A DNA stretch of 64,000 nucleotides from Cinnamomum chago (lineage: Eukaryota > Streptophyta > Magnoliopsida > Laurales > Lauraceae), in contig CP142452.1 in assembly GCA_038049695.1 (NCBI GenBank), positions 81,572,501-81,636,500 of the forward strand, given 5' to 3'. Of this stretch, positions 46,046 through 57,900 are shown in pieces. Below the pieces are notes generated by a model that did no database searches, was not told where the DNA came from, and saw only the letters and a list, made by a program, of their open reading frames with translations. Each line of letters opens with the position of its first letter. Position 1 is the stretch's first letter. Made by a program: the position numbers and the translations under genes.

Positions 46046-49000
46046 CTAGTGGAGCCCTACACGTGCAATGCACGTGCACCGAACACAGTTTAACTAAGAA
46101 TTTTTTAAAAAAATAAAGCTTTTAAAAAATTTAGTAGAAGTTGAAATACATTTAAAAATCAGCTTTCAACAGAAAATGAGTGATTGTAAATTGCAAGGTC
46201 CATGCAATGTCCAAATACAGCTGACAATACTTTTTTCATATACAATTGAAAACAATAAAACGATGATATAGTGAGAAAAATGAGATCTCAAAAGACCATC
46301 GATATGAAATTTATATAACTTTTTGAGGATATAAATCACATATTTTTAGATATTTTATCATGAATGTGTACTAAGAAATTTAAATTTACTTTATTTAATC
46401 TATCAGGTCGACTTATCAGTTTCTTGGTAGACTTGACCTGCTAAAGTTGAAGTCCAGTCAAAAGCATAGTCAAATTGATAACCTGCAGTTTTATAAAAAA
46501 TAAAAATAAAAACTAAGAATTAGATGAGCTTACTGTTTTAACCAATTACCATGAACATTGTATGTTCACTACAAAATCAGATTCTATAAAGGGAAAAAAA
46601 ATAATTATATCCTACCCAAGGACATCAGAATAAAAAAACTGAGATGGTGGTTTTAGTTTTAACTTACAATGCAGAATAACATCTCACATAGATCATCAAG
46701 AATAATTAAGTAATCCGGCTTGTCTTCAAGCGACAGGAATCAACAATGGTGGAACTATTATATGAACTCTGACGAGTAAGATTTGCAGAGCACCTGCTGA
46801 TCAATATTAGTATTTAACATGTGCGTTGTTTTATTTTATAAGACAGACCACTATCAGGTAAAAAGAGGCAATACCTCTCCAAAAGTCAGCATCTTCTTTT
46901 TACTTAATATAAAGTGCTATATTTTATACCCAGTAAGAAAAGAATAATACAAAGTAATCATAGAATTAAGTTTAGTTGAATGGAAGCTCACAAAAAGAGA
47001 TATATACATAGGGAAAAAATACTAAAAAATAAAAAACCACAAATACAAATCTGGCAAAAGAATTGGACCTTCCTCTTAAAAAAACGCATAAGAATGTAAC
47101 CTAGGTATTCTTGATCAACTATTCTGCTCTGCTCTGTATAGAGGATGGGAGTGCTGATCAAAGTAAGAAAAATTCGAAATGAACAAAGATAAACTGAATT
47201 TGTTGCAGCTCAGCATCAAATACTTATTTTAGTTGTTTACACTTAAAACGATCACTTCATTCATTGACTCTGAAGTTAGTAGTAAAGCTAGCATAACAAG
47301 CAGTTTCTATGAGATTCTCGTTTTTCCTTTAAGGAAATGCATGACACTTCATTGAAATATATGAAAAGAAGAAGAACAACAACAAGAAGAAGAAGCTTGC
47401 AATGATGAAAGAAATAAATGTGTTAGAAAATGATCAAAGTTTTTCAATTTAAACCTCATGAGTAAGAGCAATAATAAATAAATATATTCATGCCCTTGAA
47501 ATGCCATTTTATAATAAAAAAATTCACAAAAGTTATATATTAAAAAACTAAAAAATTGTACAAAACAACAATAATTTTATAATAGCAATCTATAAGACCT
47601 ACCACTAAATTGCATTTTTGGAATTATCGTGAGCAATCATTATTATTAGAAGATAACCAATATTTAGTAGTAGTTATCACATTATCCAACTTGTGATTAT
47701 TCTTCCAACAGGGGTATAAATCAAGATCAATATAACTATTATGTCATATTGAAAACTCAATTATTCTAACTAAATAAAATACAAACACACGAAGCAAAAG
47801 GGAAAAGAATATTAAATTTTTTTTTTCATGGTAACTTTCATTAAAAGAGAGAAAAAAATAGGGCGGGCATAAAATGAGTTTAAGTTTGTACATTTTACTT
47901 TCTTATTTATGATATTTTGTCAGTTGTTGCTTTTTTCTTAAAAAAGAAAAATAAAAAACTAAACATAAAGCAATAATGCAAACGTAGTACTTATATATAT
48001 GGGATTTGCTTATAAGTTTTGGAGGTCCCTATACCTTTTTCAAAGGCCATAATAAATAATATACAACTGAAGGAACATCAAATTACAAATATTTAAAGTT
48101 AGTGCACAAAATATTAAAGGGTTAATATTTAAAAAATAATAACAAAGGGGTACATCCGTACAAAGAAAATAATCTCATATCTTCTGGAAACCTCCCGGAG
48201 CTCTCTGATGTTCTTAACTCTCAAATTTCAAATACAAATACCACTCAAGTATCTTTTACTTCCACCAAAAAATAAAAATAAAAACAAATAAATAAATAAA
48301 TAGAAATTATTTGCACAATTAGTATTGTTTCAAGTAAAAAAAAGAGAATGTTAATTCTCTCGTGTGTAGTCAATTTGATATTTGAATTATAACACAACCA
48401 CCAATTGGCCATCGGCAACAATAACAAAAGTAGCAAGCTAGCTAATACCTTTTGTCGCGACTTTTAAACTATTTTTAAGCTGATGGCGAAGTATTTAAAA
48501 GTGCCCACAAAATTATAAGTATTGAACACCAAAAGGGTAGTAAGTAAAATACACTTGATTCCTTTTCTTGCATTTTGTTGGGCATGTGTATAGTGAAAAA
48601 TAATAATACTAAGAGGGGCCCACATCGTGCAGTTTATTGGGAATATATATATATCTATAATAATACTAAGTGGGGCCCCATATCTTGCATTTTATTGGGC
48701 AGGTTTGTAGTGAAAAATAATCATACTAAGTGGGGCTCACATCTTGCATTTTATTGGACAGGTGTGTGGTGAAAAAGTATTATACTTTACTCTCTTTTAT
48801 ATAAGGGTATAGGTATAGATATAGATATAGATATAGATATAGATATAGATATATAGTAATAATAATAATAATGTATAGATTATATTATTATTATATAGGT
48901 GGGGCCCATACAAGTTCTTCTCTTTTATAATCTTATTATTCTTATATAAGTGGGGCCCAAGTTCTTCTCTTTTAGAAGGGTAATAATAATATATAGATTA

Positions 49001-49206
49001 TATTATTATTATCTAAGTGGGGCCCACACAAGTTCTTCTCTTTTATAATCTTATTATTATTATTTTAAGTGGGGCCCACATCTTGCAATTGATTGGGCAA
49101 GTGTGTAGTGAAAAAAAAGTAAAAAGTTGTGCATTTTGCTCTCTTTTATAATATATATATATATATATATATAATAATATAAATAGTAGTAGTAGATAGT
49201 AGTAGA
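46046..49206 (-). mobile_element. Candidate non-autonomous Helitron
   Basis: On the minus strand the 3' end reads a 7-bp stem hairpin CACGTGC-ATT-GCACGTG (plus 46060-46076), a 10-base spacer, then CTAG followed by host T (plus 46045 is A). This is the diagnostic Helitron terminus. The 5' end is placed where the minus strand reads A|TCTACTACTATC (plus 49206/49207), the expected TC start after a host A. There are no inverted repeats or target duplication, as expected. The ~3.16-kb interior is strongly AT-rich with no Rep/helicase frame, so it depends on another element. Its 5' portion is tandemly repeated. The 3' end is strong; the choice of 5' end is less certain. Confidence 0.62.
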
Positions 49207-49456
49207 TTTATAATCTTATTATTATTATATAAGTGGGGCCCAAGTTCTTCTCTTTTAGAAGGGTAATAATAATATATAGATTATATTATTATTATCTAAG
49301 TGGGCTCACACAAGCTCTTCTCTTTTATAATCTTATTATTTTTATTTTAAGTGGGGCCCACATCTTGCATTTGATTGGGCAAGTGTGTAGTGAAAAAAAA
49401 GTAAAAAGTTGTGCATTTTGCTCTCTTTTATAATAGTAGTAGTAGATAGTAGTAGA
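48590..49456. repeat. Tandem array of GTGGGGCCCACAT units at the Helitron 5' end
   Basis: Units built from GTGGGGCCCACATCTTGCA, TTTATTGGGCAGGTGTGTAG and TGAAAAA repeat with AT-rich spacers. The block from 48,950 to about 49,151 recurs nearly identically from 49,233 to about 49,434, an offset of 283 bases. The TAGTAGTAGATAGTAGTAGA signature closes at 49,206 and again at 49,456, and a related (AGATAT)n tract lies at 48,812-48,858. Confidence 0.8.
48812..48858. repeat. (AGATAT)n microsatellite
   Basis: About seven hexamer units next to TATAAGGGTATAGG, inside the array. Confidence 0.85.
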
Positions 49457-49907
49457 AATAAGGAATAGGATCAAACTCATCTGGGCCCTTATTGGGTTTT
49501 TTACCCCCCCCATTAGGTCCGGCACCAATACTTCAAATCCGAGATAGGAATTACTTGGTAGCTAAGGAAGGGGAATGAATTTGTGCTAATCTTTCTACTT
49601 GGATCGAAAATGACATTGCTTGATTTGAATAAAGTTAGGAAAAGAAGAAGAAAAAGGTATAGCATATGCTTTTTTGGTTTTTTGTTCAACGAATCAGCAT
49701 TTCCAAATTCCAACTTAGCACTTTGTGGGTCATGTTCTTTCATGAAATGGGCCGGGCGGAACACTTGATGGAATGATTCCAGTCCTTTGTATAGTTACTG
49801 GGCCCACTGTAAACCTACAACAGTGCAACATATTTAACTTAAAAAAAGTAATATCAAATTTAATAAATGTGGACCTACCACTCCACCAACATGCTGCATT
49901 TCTATCA

Positions 49908-50072
49908 GGGTTATCTCAGTTGGTTTAAGATCATGGTTTGCACTCGAAAATTATAAATTTAAAACAGCACTAGCACAGTGGAGTTACATGAGTGTTTGCT
50001 CGGCTTTTCTTTAAACCCGGAGGGATTAGTTTAGTATAAAGGGTTGGAAATCCTCCGGTAGCTAAAAAAAAA
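49908..50072 (+). mobile_element. tRNA-derived SINE, family S1, copy 2
   Basis: Matches copy 1 in order and spacing: TATCTCAGTTGGTTTAAGAT, CATGGTTTGCACTCG, a decayed B-box (AATTTAAAAC), AGCACAGTGGAGTTACATG, GATTAGTTTAGTATAAAG, GGTAGC and an A-tail. More substitutions in the B-box suggest it is the older copy. Confidence 0.75.
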
Positions 50073-51600
50073 TGAAATTCACTGAGACTAAGGTTGGGAT
50101 GATTTGTGGATACGTGTCTTGCAAAAAACCAGCCCCATCCATTAATCCTACTCTTTAATCTACTAACCGTTAAAATTTAATGATCTTTTAATCATAAGAT
50201 TTTTGAGATTTAAACCAACAGTGAGTAAATGGCAGGGATAAGAGTGCAAAGGTGGGCCACGACCAAAATGTCCACAAAACTCATGGTACCAGGTGGGGTT
50301 GTCTTGTCCCAACAGCGCGAGTTTTGGGCTACATATAGGAAGAACATTATATAAAGCAGGCGGTGCACTGATTGGAAAAGACATCCTAGTGGTACGCTTG
50401 ATTCGTTGAAAGTCTCAATGTACACGTCATGTGATGGTTTTTTTGTTTGGTAGAAGTCATGTGATGGTTTTTGGTTCATCCAAAACCAAGACCGATAGTT
50501 TTCAGGGCTATTGGGCTCAGGCTTGACATGAATCAAAAGTGCTTGGCCCAAGTTCAGCTCACCTTTATCATGTTAAGTCGAGCTACACATTTCATCAATC
50601 AATCTCGAGCCCAATTAATACTAACGTTGGAAAAACGACATTGAAAACTTAAAAGGGCAACTATATCTTCTGCTAGAGCAATACATAATTAAACTTTGTG
50701 CTTTCCATCACTAAATCTAAGCCCTGGCGAAATATTAAATGGCTTCAAATCTTTATTACAGCTCAACCCTAGTATTAAAACCCAAAGCTAAAGTTTGACC
50801 CAAAGCATGCTAGGTTTATGTTTGGCATTGCCTTATGTGATGTGCCCATTAAACACGCTAAGCATTTTCGAAACTTAATCTATGATGTATTAGGGTCTAA
50901 TACATCATAAAATTTTATAAGGTGCATGGGATCCTTCCACCTTTTTAATACTTACATGATCGGAATGTCCGTAGAAGAATCTTTCTATGTGAAGTCTACC
51001 TTCAGTTCCGCCTCTTTAAATACTTGAATAGGGATGTATATAGAAAAATATCTCGCTACAAAGTCTACTAAGCCATTTTCATGTAGAATGTACATCTATA
51101 CGTCTTTTTCTTCAATTGAAATGCACAAGCTTACAACATTAGGGTCTGTCTCAATACAAATTAATTTTTATCTCTAAACAGACGTTACGTACTTATTATA
51201 CTGTTCTTGTAATAAACGATGCCCTCTTATATTAATCGAGACAAGTAACGACAGAATAATTTTCACCTACAAGCAACCACATACTTAATATTCATTCCAA
51301 ATTTAGCTTTTTAATCTTTCAAGCTCTCCACGTCAAGCACAAGACCAAAGACACTCAAGCTCAATAGGCCCAAGCCCATTGCAAATGTACTCATCTAGTA
51401 AGTCGGTGCATTGGACGATCCCGATGCGCCCACGAATGGAGATTAGAATTAGATTCTCAAATGAAGCGGTGTACCTCCATAAAAATATATCGCAACAAAC
51501 CAATCCTCTGTTCTACTGCAACATTGGCATGTATGTACACATGCCCTTGAGAAGGGGAAAACAAAGGACGCTTGTGTCTTGTCACCTGTGTCTGTGTGTA
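50073..51600. other. Intergenic DNA upstream of BIG
   Basis: No gene is supported. A short direct repeat GTCATGTGATGGTTTTT occurs at about 50,427 and 50,456. The last few hundred bases presumably hold the BIG promoter. Confidence 0.5.
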
Positions 51601-51624
51601 AAGTGAAACAAAGCAATCACAACA

Positions 51625-51764
51625 TTTCTTCTCCTTCTCTTCCTCTATCAACTCTCTCCTTAAAACCTTCTCTCTCTCTCTCTACAATCTCTAGGGTTTT
51701 TTTTCCTTCTCTTCTTCTTCTTCTTCTTCTTCTTCTTCTCCTCTCTCTCTCTCTATATATATAT
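51625..51764 (+). promoter_or_regulatory. BIG: CT-rich leader/core-promoter region of BIG with TATA-like run
   Basis: CTCTCTCT and (CTT)8-like pyrimidine tracts run to TATATATATAT at 51754-51764. Such CT-rich stretches are common at plant transcription starts and in 5' leaders. The TATA-like run is only about 45 bases from the BIG start codon, so the true start site may lie in the CT-rich part upstream. Confidence 0.45.
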
Positions 51765-51770
51765 CTTTTT

Positions 51771-51908
51771 ATGCACGGATCGATCGAACTCAAACATCGC
51801 AGCCATGACAGAAGAAATCTCAAAGCTTGTCGAGCTTCTTCGCGAAGAGATTTCTCCAAAAGATCTCTCTATCAGACTCCGCTCAGATTCTCTTCGACCA
51901 GGCCTTGA
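51771..51908 (+). promoter_or_regulatory. BIG: Overlapping upstream ORF at the BIG start
   Basis: An ATG 34 bases before the BIG ATG opens a 45-codon frame in a different phase that ends at TGA 51906-51908, about 100 bases inside the BIG coding region. If the mRNA starts in the CT-rich tract this uORF would compete with BIG translation. If it starts just downstream of the TATA-like run it would be excluded. Confidence 0.45.
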
Positions 51909-54900
51909 GTTCTTCTACTCGATCCTCGATCAAGGAATCAGAGAGATCCAAGAAGGAAAGTTAGGGCTGGAGTCCTGGACTCAATCTGAGACTCAAGCTG
52001 TCCTTTCAATCGCCAGATCGATTCTATCGTCTTGTCGGGTTGTTAAAGGTATTGGATTTGGATGTAAATATGTATATATATATATATTTAGCCATTGGAA
52101 TTGAATTGGGATGGAGAGGGAAAGGGTTTTTGGATTGAGGTAATGTGCTGAATTTGGCCTTTTTATTTGTCTGGTTGATTGATATGCAGTTGAGCAGGCG
52201 GAATCGATAATTGTTGCCATCATTGAAAAGTTAGTGGAGTTCTGTGTTTGTTGCCTGGAGAGAAGATTAGTGTTTGATGGTGGCGATGGCTCAGATTCAC
52301 AGGTTTTTTGTGATTCTGTTTTTTTATGTTTATGAATTTTACTTTGGTTGCATTGATTGAATTGCAATGAAAATGAAGTAAGATTTGTGAATTTTGTTTT
52401 TGTGTTTTTGATGGGTTGTTTGCTCTCAGTATAGTGAGACTAACTCTTACTTTGTTGTGACTTAGCTATTGGGATCCAGATAAGAGAAGTTGGCTTCCTC
52501 TAGTGTTTAGTTGTCATTCTGATTTGGGGGAATAGAAGACAAGTTGGAGAATTGTTATTCAGTCAAATCACTCTATGGAAAATGGGTTTGACAGACCTTA
52601 GAGAATTATCCTTACTTCCCGAGTTAACTATAAATCCAAAGGCATTCTTGTATTATGGATCTGATGCCGTCCCAGGCATCAAATTGCCCCAAAACAGTAG
52701 CACCAACTGTGAACAGACTGCTGCAACATAAGGTCGGTCGTACATATAAAGAGATAAAATCACCCTAAAACCCTAATTTTCACCCTAGCCACCCAGCTCA
52801 ATCATTAACATAGATAGCTACCAAACTAATGGATGCACTAATTACAAAATAATCTGTCAAAATCAACTAAATAAAACAGCAGACTAGAGTCGACACTGTG
52901 CATGAACGTCCAAATCATCCTATACGTTGCTGTTGTAGGACCTAGATGGCGGGCCATCTGAAGGATTGGACTCCACCAGTAGTTTATCCACTCATGGGCA
53001 ATGCTCATGGTGGTGTCCTCTATTGATCTTGGGCACATACTGTGCCATTTATGACAGCACAAAAACAGCCCAGTTACTGCCCCAGTTTTTCAGGAACTTT
53101 CCTGTTTTATGTATCAAAACACCCCTGCATATTGCCCCCGTCTCAAATCAGAAACTGTCAATTGATTTTATTGTTGATCTCTTCTGCGCTGTAAATTTTG
53201 ACGAATGTAGATGAATTTGTCATACCATGTTGATCAAAACTGTCTCCCAAGGTGTGAAGATGATAGTAGGACACTAGTTGTTGTGCATCCATCCAAAATG
53301 GATTGACATAATCAGTTGTTGTTAGCAGTTCTTCCTGGATAAAAAATGCTTAGCCATTTTGATTCTCTGTGGTATGCTCACCGGTATTATGCCAGTCGTT
53401 ATCCTCCTCGTAGTTAAGACCTTCTGGTTGTGTCAACCAACTCTTGTGAATCATTAATGTTTCTGTCCCATTGCCCACTACCTCATCCTCATCATCATGA
53501 TCAGGAACATCTTTGTCATCTCCTTTGGATTTGTATTTGCTCTAGTGTTCCTATGTGATGCTCTTTCCCTTTGAAGTCGCTGCCAAAGTGCTTTGTCACT
53601 TGCAGCACTCTGACAAAATGTGGCCAATCTCGCTGCACTTGTAGCAACGAATATTTCACTGCCTTGATCGGCTGGCTGTCCCGTTAGTGCAAGTCTTCTA
53701 TCTGGATGTTTGGGTAGGGCTAGATGGCAGGATTGGTTCCATCTTAGAGCAACTACTGTTGCCCTTTGACTGATTGGTGGGGTTTCACCTACGGAAAGTC
53801 AGCTTCTTATCAATAGGACAGCTTTTCCCTATGGAAGGCCTGGCGGTAGGACTGCAACGTATCACATATTTGCACCACGATTTATATGAGTTAGAAGTTT
53901 ATATTCCCTGAAACTCTTTCAAAATGACAACCCAGTGAATTAATTGTCCACCATACTTTCAGGGTAATAAAATCTACTGTGCCACTCTGGCTACTTTTAA
54001 GGGTTTGATGTTGCAGTCTCACCATAAAGACCACATGTTAGCCACTACCGGAAAATCTCCACATATGCACCTTGGATATGAGTGGTTTCAAATGCCATTG
54101 CATAAAGGCTCTTAACCTTGTTAGCCTTAGGCATCATCCAGTGCACACCCAAAAAATTGCAGCACAACAACTAATAGAAATATGATAAACATCTTCCGCA
54201 GCTTGGAGGCACAATTCATATTCGTTCACGATGATAGGTTGCTGTAAATTTTTTTTATCCAAATGTCAAATTTTGTGGCAACTAGGCATCCAATCGAAAA
54301 CTGGCATTCGTGTATCTTTTTCTTGATCGAAAACTCATGATATAAACTGTGAAATGTGCAGTCCTGTAGACTGCCACATTTCAGAAGGCAGTTATTATTC
54401 ACTTTACTCATGCAGCATGCTGAAGTGTAAGTATATCTTGTAAGGTAGCTGTCCACATGTTTAGGTAGGATATAAGTTGTAGCAAATCGATTATAGTTAT
54501 ATATGTATATATATGTTTATAGGTGATGCATTTTATGAGGTCACATGGATTGTGGATTGATCACAGGATTCTCATTCTATATCCCTCTCATTGTGTTCCA
54601 CTTTTTTTTTTTTCAATATCTGATTGGGCTTTGTTGTTTCATACATTTCAACAACAAAAAAAAAAACCTTATCACTGTAATGGAAAATACATTTCCATGG
54701 TTGTAATCCTAGGAACTAATTGACGCCTTGCACTGGAGTTAGGTCACTACATTTGGGTTTCATGTACCCTTCTATGTTGCAGTTGTTTCCTGAAAATGGA
54801 TACTGAATGTCCTTCAACAAATCTGCAACTGTGTCGATTTTCCTATATGTGGTGGTCTACGACTCGATGTGTTAATCTTTTCATTCATACTCATTTGTAA

Positions 54901-57900
54901 TTTCTTTCCTTTTTTGGGTTACCATTTCAATATAGACTTTAAATATCTTGTACTTTAACCATTCCTCCCCCTCCCCCCCCCCCCCCCCCCCCCCCCCCAC
55001 CACCACCGCAACCACCCCGCAAAAAAAAAAAAAAAAAATCCTAAAACTGTTGTGTAGCATTTTCCAGATACTGCTTAAGGATCACTAGTGACCTTCCTCC
55101 TTTTGGTTGTATTTTGCAGAGCAATGTGATTCAAATATTGGAGATAGCTTTGGTTGATGAGATGGATAAAGAATTTGATGCTTCGCGTCCCTGTCCCATA
55201 AACGTCCTTGTGGAGTCCTTGCCAACTATTTCAGTTCAAACCGGAGTAAATTTAAACAAGCACGTCAAATGCAATCTTCAAGGTATTTCATACATTTGGT
55301 AGAATTTTATCTATCTTTACCTTTGGCCACTTTTTCTATGCTGACACCTGTATTTATATGACTATTTTGGAGCAGGTATTCATTGCTCAGAGGAAGTGAA
55401 GCCAGTGGACAGAGTTTTAATAGCTCTAGCTTCTGAGTGTTTGCAACATGATACTCAGGCCATGCATTTTACTGAACCCATATATCGCCCAGATGTCAAT
55501 AGCATGATGCCCCTTGCACAACACTGGGCTGTGGCTCATGTGAGATGCGTACCTCGCCTCATTATGATCTGTAGAGAACTGGTTGACGCACCAACATTGT
55601 GTGGAGAATCATTAGAGGATTCAAATCTGTGTTCAAGATTGTCCTTTAGTTTAAGGATTTTTAGGTTGCTTACAAATGTTATGAAGGACATGCCATATAT
55701 TTCATATGATGCAGGATTGTTGCAGGCAGTTGCTTGCTTTTCTGATGTATTGCCTAACTTGTTCAGGCTCAGGTTCGAGTTAGTTAACAGTGAGTCTTTT
55801 ACTGCTGAGATTGGCATTGAGAGCCTTTCGCTTTCACTGTTGGAGGAGTTCCTTAAGTTTGCTCAAGCTGTTTCTTGTGATGGTAGCATCTTCCAGAATA
55901 TCCAGACATGTATGCTTGCTTCTCTGTTTGGCATTTTGGATGTTAGGGTGTGCATTCACGACAAGTCTGTTGCTTCCCTGAAGCCCCCTTTGGTATACTC
56001 TCCCCGAGTTGTTATATATCTTTTAAAGCTTGTTGGTAATATTAGAAGCCAGCCACTCCAGATCTTTGACTGGAAAGAAACACTGGAAAGAGAATCTTCT
56101 GATATTGAGACTAGTACCTCATGCCACATACATTCTGTGAAGGTTCCTTTGCTTAAGAAGTACACAGTTGAGGAGCGCTTGAAATTAATCTTCCTACAGT
56201 CAAATCAATGGGTGGACAACTTAATGCAGCTTGCCCTTTTCCTTCACTCAGAAGGAGTGAAATTGAGGCCAAAAGTTGATAGATTGCGTGCAAGTGCAAA
56301 ATCAAGTGGCGTATCAGACAATGATAGTTCAGTTACCAATGAAGATGAAGCCCTCTTTGGAGATCTTTTTTCTGAAGCTGGTCGTTCAGTGGGTGTGGCA
56401 GATGGGCATGATCAACCAGTCGCAGTCAACTGTATGTCCAGCTACTGCAACATGCCTATGCAAGCGGCAACTGAACTCTTGAGCTTTCTAAAATCATTCA
56501 TCTTCTCCCGTGAACGGCATTCTGTGATTTATGAGGATGCCTGCACAAAACTTAATGCGGATCATGTTGACTTGCTACTGTCAATACTTCTTTGCCAAGC
56601 TTGCTCTTCTGATGAAAGGGCTTCTGAGAGCGGTGCAGTGCACAGAAAGCTCGGTCATGTTAATGAAGTTTGCTTTGAACTATTGCAAAACCTTCTGGTG
56701 CAACGGGCTTTATGTGATTCCCTTGAAGAACATCTTGTTGATCAAATCTTGAAGGTAGAAAATGGCATCTTTACCTACAATGATCATACTCTCACTCTGT
56801 TAGCTCATGCACTTATTTGCAAGGTGGGTTCGGCTGGTAACCATTTAAGAACTAAAATTTATGAAAGATATACTCATTTCATTCTTGAGGAAGCAAAGCA
56901 TGTCTTTTCAAAATGCGCCAGCCTCAAGGAGTTTCTTGCCATGCTCCCTTGTATTTTTCACATAGAGATCCTCCTGATGGCCTTCCATTTGTCTACTGTG
57001 GCTGAAAAAGCTACTTTGGCAAATCTGTTGTTTTCATCACTCAAAGCAATGGATGCTCCTTCAGCTGAATTTAGCAGCACTCAACTTTCGTGTTGGTCAT
57101 TATTAGTGTCCAGGCTGATTTTGGTTCTGCATCATATGATTTCTTATACATCTACTTGCCCGTCATGGTTATTGTTCAGTCTAAAATCCAAATTGAGGGA
57201 AGGCCCATCAAAATCATCATCTCCTTCTGCGAGTGATCGTATTACATCATGGGCATCTATCGCAGTGGAAAGTATTATGGGTGAATGGATCAAAGAACAA
57301 CCAGTTATTGCCAGCTTACTTGATCAATTAATTGATGTTTCTATGCTTCGAACTTTGGTCAGTGGGGATGACCAAGCATTGCAATGTTTGGAGTTGAAGT
57401 GGGATGAGTTGTGTGCCACTTTCTCGTGGATCCTCGGATTTTGGAAAGGCAAAAAACCTGAAGCAGTTGAAGAACTCATAATTGAAAGATACATCTTTAT
57501 ACTTTGCTGGGTTACTTCTGGGATTAGCTCTGCATCATGTCGCGTGCTTCCTTCAGGCTCCAACTTGCAGGTTCTTGATATTTTAGATGTTGAGTCCTTT
57601 TTCCGTTTTAGCCATGCTCTGCTAAGCAAGAGTGGTGCTATCTGTGATGGTTTGAACCTCTTGGAAGTTATAGTTAGTGTACTAAAACAGTTGGACACTG
57701 AACATGTAATATATAACAAGGAGCAGGGCTGGAATTTTTTAAGGAATGGGGCATGGCTCTCTCTTGTGCTTTCTATGCTTCATGGTGGTGTCTGGATGTT
57801 TTCTGTAAAGAGTTCAATCCAAGGAGTGGAGCCTTTGACTGAAAACACATCCAAGGATAAGGAATTTTTGGCTCTTGTTGATAGTCTGGCTGCGAATATT

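Noticed and set aside
48590..49456. CRISPR-like array
   Set aside because: Units are long, imperfect and without unique equal-length spacers, in a plant genome next to a Helitron end.
51617..51859. Arg/Glu-rich open frame antisense to the BIG leader
   Set aside because: Produced by the CT-rich microsatellite.
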